Of a stretch of DNA of 5,060 nt, positions 1-5,060 are shown piece after piece. Every line of letters starts with the position of its first letter. The first letter of the stretch is position 1. Below the pieces are notes generated by a model, which was not told the origin of the DNA, did not search any database, and was given only the letters and a program-made list of their open reading frames with translations. Position numbers and translations under genes: made by a program. Source of the stretch: CAIUVD01 sp044338255 (GTDB lineage: Bacteria > Planctomycetota > UBA11346); NCBI GenBank assembly GCA_044338255.1, contig JBIILZ010000186.1:1-5060 (forward strand), given 5' to 3'.

Positions 1-67
1 TATGCGGGAAAACCGCCCGTACGGTTCGGAGGGAGGGGCGGCCCGCAAGGGCCGTCCCTACCCCTAT
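1..67 (+). ncRNA. 3' end of a group II intron (domains V and VI), partial
   Basis: Seen: bases 1-27 match the distal part of a group II intron domain V. TA at 1-2 pairs with TA at 20-21, GCGG (4-7) pairs with CCGC (13-16) around a GAAAA loop, and 22-27 (CGGTTC) would pair with a GAGCCG that must lie just left of the window. Domain VI follows: CGGCCC (39-44) pairs with GGGCCG (49-54) around a GCAA loop, the stem continues with GGGG (35-38) against TCCC (55-58) and A34-T59, A60 is unpaired, and GGG (31-33) pairs with CCC (61-63). Known of the family: the unpaired A is the branch point, seven or eight bases before an intron end in AY; here A66-T67 fits. The short D6 and the CTACCCCTAT ending resemble bacterial class C introns. 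Odd: the two-base bulge reads CC (17-18) where AC is usual, so activity is uncertain. Inferred: the reverse transcriptase gene lies to the left. Confidence 0.75.
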
Positions 68-145
68 CCAGAATCGAGCCGACCGAATCTATCTCCGACA
101 GACTCCTAGGAAAGCCCGCGAAGGCCGGCGTTGTCAGCTTTCGAG
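68..145. other. Intergenic segment after the intron, no recognised feature
   Basis: This is the presumed 3' exon of the group II intron, running up to the first tandem repeat. I see no start with a ribosome binding site, no tRNA fold and no strong hairpin. It is simply the flank between the intron and the CTCTCAA array. Confidence 0.5.
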
Positions 146-287
<142 letters not shown>

Positions 288-309
288 ATTCTCCGATGAG
301 CGCAGCTCT

Positions 310-423
310 CCCCTGGGAGCGCCGGGCACCAGCCCGGCCTAATCTGCATATTTCTTGAAAATGCAGGTACAAATTTGCAGCTCAAACCCGCAAGGCCGGG
401 CTGGTGCCCAGCGCTCCCAGGGG
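310..423. repeat. Inverted pair of REP-like hairpin units (BIME-like element)
   Basis: Two 30-base arms, 310-339 and 394-423, are reverse complements with a single mismatch (G324 against A410), separated by 54 bases. Each arm is itself a hairpin: GCCGGGC (321-327) ACCA GCCCGGC (332-338) on the left, and GCCGGGC (395-401) TGGT GCCCAGC (406-412) on the right, the latter with one mismatch. Each hairpin is bordered by the motif CTGGGAGC. The spacer can fold too: CTGCAT...ATGCAG at 344-366, or alternatively 344-353 with 371-380 (nine of ten paired). This architecture, small palindromic units in head-to-head pairs between genes, is that of bacterial REP/BIME elements. It could also stop or stabilise convergent transcripts coming from the kinase gene. 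Family membership is inferred from shape only. Confidence 0.85.
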
Positions 424-466
424 CTCCGAGTACCACAATTACCTCGCGCTATGAGAAATTCGTAAG

Positions 467-508
467 CTGGTCCCTGGTCCCTGGTCCCTGGTCCCTGGTC
501 CCTGGTCG
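467..508. repeat. Tandem array of six CTGGTCC heptanucleotides
   Basis: Five perfect 7-bp units CTGGTCC (467-501) are followed by a sixth ending in G (502-508, CTGGTCG). The array lies 22 bases beyond the stop codon of the kinase gene, so it falls in the 3' untranslated part of that transcript. It shares the 7-bp period of the CTCTCAA array at 146-285 but not its sequence. Confidence 0.96.
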
Positions 509-527
509 CTCGACGCTGGCGAGCGTC
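507..527 (-). terminator. Hairpin just after the kinase stop codon, possible terminator
   Basis: A perfect six-base stem GACGCT (512-517) / AGCGTC (522-527) with a GGCG loop starts two bases after the minus-strand stop codon (530-532). An alternative six-base stem, CGCTCG (507-512) / CGAGCG (520-525), uses overlapping bases. There is no run of T on the minus strand after it, so it does not meet the usual rule for an intrinsic terminator. It may instead protect the 3' end of the message or act with the REP-like hairpins further on (310-423). Confidence 0.35.
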
Positions 528-529
528 AG

Positions 530-2110
530 TCAGCGTTCCGGCTCAATTCCATTGGCCGTGCGCAGCCACACATCCGACTTCATCAGGCGTGCACTGGGGC
601 GGATCGACACCAGCTTTGGCAAACGCAGCTTGAACACGCTGCCCGAGGGCGAGGTCAGGTGCAGCCAGACTTTTCCGCCCATCAGATCGGCTAGGCTCTT
701 GCAGATGTAGAGGCCCAGGCCATTGCCGCCGGCGGTACGCGTGTGGTGATCGGCGGCTTGCCAGAAGGCCTGGAACAAGCGCGCCTTGAAATCATCTTTG
801 ATCCCGCAGCCGGTGTCGGCGATGGTGATCTCGATGCAATCGGCCATGAATTCGAGACTCAGTTCGATGCGTCCGCGCTCGGTGAACTTCACCGCGTTTG
901 AGACCAGGTTGTCGAGCATCTGACGCAGACGCTGGGCATCGGTGCTGATGCGCAGGGGATTTCCCATGGACGGCCGCAGGACTAATTCGACGCCCTTGGC
1001 GGCGGCACGTTCGGCCCACAGGCTTTCGGTGATCGCCAATTGACGCTCAAGGTCGACGCTCGCGGCCCGGATTTCAAGGGTGCGGCTTTCGATCTTGGTG
1101 AGGTCGACGATGTCGTTGATGATCGCCAGCAGGGACTGCGAGGACTCGGTAATCAGCTTCAGGTAGCTGTAGGTATTGGCGACAATCTCGGGGGGAGCGC
1201 TGGTAAGCTCCATCTGCAGGAGATCGCAGAAGCCGATGATGCCGGTGAGCGGAGTGCGTAGCTCATGGCTGGTGATGGCGAGGAAGGCGCTCTTCGCCCG
1301 ATTGGCGGTTTCAGCCTCGACCTTGGCCTGCAGCAGCGCCTGCAGGTGCATGAGCCGCCGGCTATCATCGCGGGCGGTGAGGAGGATGACGGTATCCTGG
1401 TTCATGCGATGCGAACGCAGGCTCGCTTCGATGGGCAGCTCGCCGCCATCCATACGCTTGTGCCAGGCATTGTAGCGTTGATGCCCACCGTCGCGCAGCA
1501 CGGTCTGCAGGCGATTGGTGAGATCTTCGGCGCTCTGGTGCTTGATGTCTTGATAACTGGGATTGCACATGCGCTCGATAGCGAGCAGATTCAGGCCGAC
1601 CATGCCGTTGGTGGCATAGCCGCGTTCGCGTTCGGCGTATTGATTGGCGTAGCGGATGGTGCCGCGGGCATCGAGGACCATGAAGGCTTCGTTGCTATGG
1701 GCGAGGAAGCTGGCTTCTTCGGCCAATTGCGAACGCAGGCGCAGTTCTGCACTGCTGTCCTGGACGTGCCAAGTGATGCCGGCGGCGGGCGAACCGCTAC
1801 AGGCGCGGACGGTGATTTCCAGCAGACGGCTGCCGGCCACCACGACCATCTTGTTGCCGGGACGCAGCTGTGCGAGTTCGCTGTTGCTGGCATCCAGGCG
1901 CTGGGCGACGTCGCTGCGCGCGGATCCCTGCACCAGCGCTTCGCCCAGCCATTCACGGGCAGCACGGTTGGCGTAAGCGAGCCGATCCTGGCCATCGAAC
2001 AAGACCATGCCGCAGGGAGCATGCTCGCAGAGTTCGGCAAGCGCATGCGCCGGTAGGTCGGTGGCAACCGAACCGGGCAGGACAAGTGCATCAATCTCTA
2101 CAATAGGCAT
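530..2110 (-). CDS. Soluble PAS-PAS sensor histidine kinase
   Basis: A 526-residue sensor kinase that should autophosphorylate from ATP and pass the phosphate to a response regulator. Domains in order: PAS 1 about residues 24-120 (core GMVLFDGQDRLAYAN); PAS 2 with PAC about 133-250 (AFMVLDARGTIRYAN, then the PAC-like HKRMDGGELPIEAS); a linking helix about 250-275; HisKA about 273-340 with the H box SHELRTPL and phospho-acceptor His282, the ExxT after it (Glu283, Thr286) allowing phosphatase activity; HATPase_c about 385-498 with N box DNLVSNAVKFT (Asn401, Asn405), G1 DTGCGI (Asp432), F box (Phe446, Phe449) and G2 GGNGLGL (461-467). All catalytic boxes look intact. No signal peptide or hydrophobic segment is visible, so it is probably cytoplasmic. 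No receiver domain follows; the last 28 residues are an unassigned tail. The ATG at 2110 is chosen because the next Met (35) falls inside PAS 1. No Shine-Dalgarno precedes it, only CTCCCTCC. It lies 29 bases after the stop of the upstream gene, so co-transcription is likely. The signal and the partner regulator are unknown. Confidence 0.95.
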   Translation of the reverse strand: MPIVEIDALVLPGSVATDLPAHALAELCEHAPCGMVLFDGQDRLAYANRAAREWLGEALVQGSARSDVAQRLDASNSELAQLRPGNKMVVVAGSRLLEITVRACSGSPAAGITWHVQDSSAELRLRSQLAEEASFLAHSNEAFMVLDARGTIRYANQYAERERGYATNGMVGLNLLAIERMCNPSYQDIKHQSAEDLTNRLQTVLRDGGHQRYNAWHKRMDGGELPIEASLRSHRMNQDTVILLTARDDSRRLMHLQALLQAKVEAETANRAKSAFLAITSHELRTPLTGIIGFCDLLQMELTSAPPEIVANTYSYLKLITESSQSLLAIINDIVDLTKIESRTLEIRAASVDLERQLAITESLWAERAAAKGVELVLRPSMGNPLRISTDAQRLRQMLDNLVSNAVKFTERGRIELSLEFMADCIEITIADTGCGIKDDFKARLFQAFWQAADHHTRTAGGNGLGLYICKSLADLMGGKVWLHLTSPSGSVFKLRLPKLVSIRPSARLMKSDVWLRTANGIEPER

Positions 2111-2139
2111 GGAGGGAGCGGATGATCGGGATCGTCTGG

Positions 2140-4863
2140 TTAAGAAATAATGGTCGTGGCGTGCTCACGGGCTACAGGAGTCACCGGAGGGACCATCTCA
2201 CTTTCCTTCTCTGGCGGCTGATGATCGCGCTGAGCGTGTCGCACCTCGGCGCGGATGAAAGCACGGATACCGGTGAGTTCACCCAAGGCGCCGGGATTGG
2301 CGATCGCCTCGACCGCAACTACCCCTAATATCTTCTGCCGGATAGCGGGATCCTGCAACATGTCGGGCATGCTGCGGGTGATGGCGGCGCGTAGATCGGT
2401 ATCGCACGGCACGGTGAGACGCACCTCGGCATTGCTATGTGACTTATCGTACAATTCCGCCAGCGCCTTCTCGACGCCCATACGGATGCGCTCTTCGAGG
2501 TCGGCCAGGGGCAGGGTGTTTTCGACTACCGCCGGTGTGCTGCTGCTAGAGGAACCGTTGGTGGACTCGCTCACCAGTTGGCGTTGCACCTCATCCTTGA
2601 CCAGATTGCGGAGCCCGGAGGTGAAGGCTTCGACTCGCGAGGTCTTGGGCGAGGTCGCGGCGGTCCCGGGGCTTGCCGCCTTGGTCCCTGCGGTCGCCGG
2701 GGTTGCCGCGGTCGCGACCAGAGGTTGCGTAATGATGCGGGTGGTCTGGCGAACGTCGGCACTGCCGGGGAACTGCTCCGCGTCGGCGTTTTCCGCATCC
2801 CGGTCTATCAGCGGCTGGCGATTGACGCCCATGGTCCTCTGCGTCAGCGGATCCTGGGTGCCGGCGAGCTCGTCGGTGGATTCCGCGAGCGGGCTCAGCT
2901 CCATCACTTCCGTGCCGAGCTCATGCCGGGCGCCGACGCTGGTGGTGATTCCCGGATCGACGCTCGCCGCCGGCTGTGGCAACGACTGGCTGGCGTCAAG
3001 GGCGGAGCGATTGGCGAAGAGCATCGTCGACGGCCGGCTCGCCGACGAGATCTCATCGGGGGCGCGGGAACTTGTCGATGTCAGCGGTGCTTCCCCGTCT
3101 GCCTCGTCTGCCCCGTCTGCCGCGTGCTCTGCGGCCGCTTGCTTGTTCACCGCTGCGGTTGCCGGCGGAGGTATGAGCAGAGTTCCAATGGCGCGATGCT
3201 GGGCGGTCATCGTCAGCACATCGAGGTCGCCATCTTCCACGACCGGAGCGGCGGCCAGCGATTCCAGGGCACTCTGTTCAGGAGCCGCGGTTTCGATGGG
3301 GCGAGCGAGTGTGCTGGTCTCGCGCGCCTCGAATTTGGCCGGGGGATGGAAGATGGTGCTGGAGCGAGGCGGCTCGACACCCAGGGCCCTGGCGACGTTG
3401 AGCGCCACGACCGCTGTACCCTGTTCGACGCGCTCCTGTAGGACATTGAGAAACTGCTGCTGTTGGCTCTGGGTCTGACGGACGAACTCGACCAGGGCGG
3501 CTTCGAGGCGGGCGAATCCCGGACCCGAACTGGGATCGCCGGCGGGTTTCGCGCCACCGCTGGTACGCATTTCCGAATGCACATCGGCGAGCGTGACCCA
3601 GCCTTTTTCGGCTGCCAGACGTTCCATCTGCCAATCGAGATCGGCGCGTAGATCATTGCCAAGACGGGTGGCGAGGGCTTCGATATCCGGTGGTGCACTG
3701 TGTTCGGAGGCCTTGCTCAAAGCTTCTGCGACCAGTTCGCGGACCGGCGTGGCGACCGTCTCGGTGACCTTTTCGGTGACCTTCTCGGTGACCTTCTCGG
3801 TGACAGAGGCCATGGCCGCCTGCACCGAGTCATTGACCGCGCTCGGCAGCACCGCCTGCACTACCGTCGCCACCGTCGTCGCCACCGTCGACGGCAGGGC
3901 CGCCTGGAGTGCCTGGGCGATGGCCGCGGGCAATGCCGTGTCGACCGCGCTCAGCGTCGATTCGAGCTGGGCATTGGTGCGCTGGCGATCCTCTTCCGCA
4001 CGTGCGATGAGCGGATTGATGAGCGCCTCGACAGCAGCGCTGATGAACGCCTGCTGGCGTTGCGGATCGGCGATGTCCGCCAGCTGCACTTTCATTTCGG
4101 CGGTAGCGGCGGCAAGGGAGCTCGCGGTCTGCTGGCCGATGTGGATGGCGCGGGCTTCGAGGTGCTGATCAAAGGCGGCGGCGAGGCGATCTTCCAATTC
4201 AACCAGTTCGGCGGCGGTGACGGCATGAGCCGCCTGCTGATCGAGATGCCGGGTGCGGGCTTCAAGGTGCTGATCGAACGCCGCCGCCAGCCGTGATTCG
4301 AGTTCGTCGAGCTCCTCGCTGTTGTCGGTTTTGGCGTAGGTTCGGGTGCTGGGTTCGGCCGCCAACCGCTGAAAGCGTTGTTCGAGCCGGCTGCTTAGCT
4401 GCTCCTGGAGCAGGCTAAACTGCTGCTCCAGGGATTGCTCGAGCGACACGCGGATCCGTTCATCGACCTGCGCGGGGCTGAGGGTCTTGGGCGCGAGATC
4501 GGCCTGCACCGCCTGGCGGATCTCATCAGTGAGGCGGCGGCGCTCGCCCGAGCTCTCGGTCGTACCCCCGGGTGGCGGATAGGTATCAGTCTGCGGAGTT
4601 TCCACCGGCTTGACGATGCGCTCGGATTTTACCGGACGATTGACGGCGACCGGCGGCTGCGATAGCAGGCGTTTGGCCGAGAGCATGACCTCCTCGCAGA
4701 TGGCCATGACGTCGAGCGTCTGACCCTGTGCCAAGGACGCGCGCGCAAAGGCCAGCTGGCTGTTGAGGCCGGCGGTATCGATCCCTTGTTCTTGGAGAGC
4801 CGCGAGACGGCCTTCGGCTTGGTCAATGCGCTCCTGGGCAGTGCGGGTGTCCTGGGCATCCAT
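2140..4863 (-). CDS. Long coiled-coil / low-complexity protein of unknown function
   Basis: I do not recognise this 907-residue protein. Visible parts: residues 1-66, a predicted helical hairpin of the pattern 'A..L..L...GID...L...LA.AR..L..G.....A..CEE....AKRLL', a style often seen at the head of scaffold-like proteins; 70-105, proline-rich linker; 108-300, charged helices likely to form coiled coil, including a 27-residue duplication (184-210 and 219-245); 301-352, Ala/Val-rich segment punctuated by LP; 354-368, VTEK tandem repeats; 385-500, further helix with a Gln-rich stretch (464-470); about 500-785, Ser/Thr/Ala/Pro-rich and probably disordered; 787-880, a more ordered Leu-rich end (LADLEERIRMGVEKALAEL onward). 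No signal peptide, membrane segment or enzymatic motif is seen. The frame stays open to 5034, but the ATG at 4863 is preferred: GGAG (4870-4873) lies six bases before it, and the extra 57 residues would cross a palindrome and a C7 run. The kinase gene follows after 29 bases. A structural or scaffold role is a guess. Confidence 0.87.
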   Translation of the reverse strand: MDAQDTRTAQERIDQAEGRLAALQEQGIDTAGLNSQLAFARASLAQGQTLDVMAICEEVMLSAKRLLSQPPVAVNRPVKSERIVKPVETPQTDTYPPPGGTTESSGERRRLTDEIRQAVQADLAPKTLSPAQVDERIRVSLEQSLEQQFSLLQEQLSSRLEQRFQRLAAEPSTRTYAKTDNSEELDELESRLAAAFDQHLEARTRHLDQQAAHAVTAAELVELEDRLAAAFDQHLEARAIHIGQQTASSLAAATAEMKVQLADIADPQRQQAFISAAVEALINPLIARAEEDRQRTNAQLESTLSAVDTALPAAIAQALQAALPSTVATTVATVVQAVLPSAVNDSVQAAMASVTEKVTEKVTEKVTETVATPVRELVAEALSKASEHSAPPDIEALATRLGNDLRADLDWQMERLAAEKGWVTLADVHSEMRTSGGAKPAGDPSSGPGFARLEAALVEFVRQTQSQQQQFLNVLQERVEQGTAVVALNVARALGVEPPRSSTIFHPPAKFEARETSTLARPIETAAPEQSALESLAAAPVVEDGDLDVLTMTAQHRAIGTLLIPPPATAAVNKQAAAEHAADGADEADGEAPLTSTSSRAPDEISSASRPSTMLFANRSALDASQSLPQPAASVDPGITTSVGARHELGTEVMELSPLAESTDELAGTQDPLTQRTMGVNRQPLIDRDAENADAEQFPGSADVRQTTRIITQPLVATAATPATAGTKAASPGTAATSPKTSRVEAFTSGLRNLVKDEVQRQLVSESTNGSSSSSTPAVVENTLPLADLEERIRMGVEKALAELYDKSHSNAEVRLTVPCDTDLRAAITRSMPDMLQDPAIRQKILGVVAVEAIANPGALGELTGIRAFIRAEVRHAQRDHQPPEKESEMVPPVTPVAREHATTIIS
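3761..3804 (-). repeat. In-gene 12-bp tandem repeat encoding VTEK
   Basis: On the plus strand TCGGTGACCTTT (3761-3772) is followed by two copies of TCGGTGACCTTC (3773-3796) and a partial TCGGTGAC (3797-3804). On the coding strand this gives VTEK repeated about four times at residues 354-368 of the coiled-coil protein. The unit keeps the reading frame, so copy number changes would lengthen or shorten the helix by four residues without breaking the protein. Confidence 0.95.
4129..4314 (-). repeat. 105-bp-spaced internal duplication in the coiled-coil gene
   Basis: Residues 184-210 (4234-4314) and 219-245 (4129-4209) of the 907-residue protein are 21 of 27 identical, including an unbroken RLAAAFDQHLEAR in each. 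The copies are exactly 35 residues (105 bases) apart. Thirty-five is five heptads, so the duplication preserves coiled-coil register, which supports a real helical rod here and supports the minus strand as the coding one. Confidence 0.93.
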
Positions 4864-4873
4864 GGGCATCTCC
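4863..4873 (-). promoter_or_regulatory. Ribosome binding site deciding the start of the coiled-coil gene
   Basis: On the minus strand GGAG (4873 to 4870) is followed by ATGCCC and then the ATG at 4863. The spacing to that second ATG is six bases, which is normal, while the first ATG (4869) abuts the GGAG directly and is too close. This selects the 907-residue start over both 4869 and the far upstream 5034. Confidence 0.65.
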
Positions 4874-5060
4874 GAGTCGATCCGGTCGGGATCGCAGCTT
4901 GGAGCATCGGCAGGGGGGGAGGCAACTTGAGGTTTAAACCTCAAAAACGCAGTTGGCATCCACCGTATCGCCGTAAGTGTATGCCATGTCATCAGATCTA
5001 CCCATTCTGCCGCCCCACCAATCTGGTGAGGCATTTTCCGCGTCAGATCTAACCCCGCCA
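4874..5060 (-). other. Upstream region of the two-gene unit
   Basis: About 190 bases with no gene I would accept. It holds a C7 run on the minus strand (4913-4919), the 18-bp palindrome at 4927-4944, a small hairpin CACCA (5016-5020) / TGGTG (5024-5028), and a nine-base direct repeat TCAGATCTA at 4992-5000 and 5043-5051. The promoter of the coiled-coil and kinase genes should lie here, but I see no convincing -35/-10 pair. Confidence 0.5.
4927..4944. promoter_or_regulatory. Perfect 18-bp palindrome, candidate operator
   Basis: TTGAGGTTTAAACCTCAA reads identically on both strands with no central spacer, centred between 4935 and 4936. Its near end lies 63 bases upstream of the start codon at 4863, a usual place for a repressor or activator site of a gene on the minus strand. 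AT-rich centre and GC flanks stand out from the GC-rich surroundings. The binding protein is unknown; a small hairpin is unlikely because there is no loop. Confidence 0.55.

Noticed and set aside
500..530. Receiver or second kinase domain continuing past the kinase stop
   Set aside because: After the TGA at 530-532 the minus strand runs into hairpins and the CTGGTCC array; no receiver motifs are visible in any frame.
375..710. A 111-residue plus-strand frame with SLVPGPW repeats
   Set aside because: It combines the right REP-like arm, the CTGGTCC array and the antisense of the kinase 3' end; no start signal and no domain.
1265..2056. A 263-residue plus-strand frame opposite the kinase
   Set aside because: It lies entirely antisense to a kinase with all catalytic boxes intact; long antisense frames are common in GC-rich genes and this one shows no domain.
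2255..3478. A 407-residue plus-strand frame opposite the coiled-coil gene
   Set aside because: Rich in Ser, Arg, Ala and Cys with no domain. The minus-strand frame is much longer, has a ribosome binding site, and contains heptad-preserving repeats.
4945..5000. Sigma-70-like promoter on the minus strand (ATGACA, 17 bases, GATACG)
   Set aside because: The -10 element matches poorly and many similar pairs can be found in such a stretch; not supported enough to list.
4864..5034. N-terminal extension of the coiled-coil protein to the ATG at 5034
   Set aside because: No ribosome binding site at 5034, the extra 57 residues look unlike the rest, and the segment spans an 18-bp palindrome and a C7 run; the GGAG favours 4863.

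Overview
The window is GC-rich bacterial chromosome. It carries two complete protein genes, both on the minus strand, with a repeat-filled non-coding stretch on the left and an upstream control region on the right. The species cannot be named from the sequence. High GC, pyrimidine/purine heptanucleotide arrays and dispersed 'CTGGGAGCGCCGGGC' hairpin repeats remind me of large environmental genomes such as Planctomycetota or Verrucomicrobiota. That is a weak impression, not a result.

Positions 1-67 look like the 3' end of a group II intron on the plus strand: domain V (cut by the window edge) followed by domain VI, with a bulged A seven bases before the predicted splice end. Any intron-encoded reverse transcriptase would lie to the left, outside the window. 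Positions 68-529 hold no credible gene but three kinds of repeat: 20 tandem copies of CTCTCAA (146-285), a pair of inverted REP-like units that can fold into one long hairpin (310-423), and six tandem copies of CTGGTCC (467-508). A small hairpin (507-527) follows the end of the kinase gene.

Positions 530-2110 (minus) encode a 526-residue soluble histidine kinase with two PAS domains, a HisKA domain with the phosphorylated histidine at residue 282, and a complete HATPase_c domain. There is no membrane segment and no receiver domain. Positions 2140-4863 (minus) encode a 907-residue protein I do not recognise. It has a short predicted helical hairpin at the N-terminus, a coiled-coil middle with an internal duplication and VTEK tandem repeats, a roughly 290-residue low-complexity linker and a more ordered C-terminal end.

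The unknown gene comes first in transcription and the kinase follows after only 29 bases, so they probably form one transcript. Upstream of the unknown gene, at 4927-4944, is a perfect 18-bp palindrome that is a plausible operator. The most reasonable reading is a two-gene unit: a long, filament- or scaffold-like cytoplasmic protein together with a cytoplasmic PAS sensor kinase whose response regulator is encoded elsewhere. The functional link is inference from gene order only.
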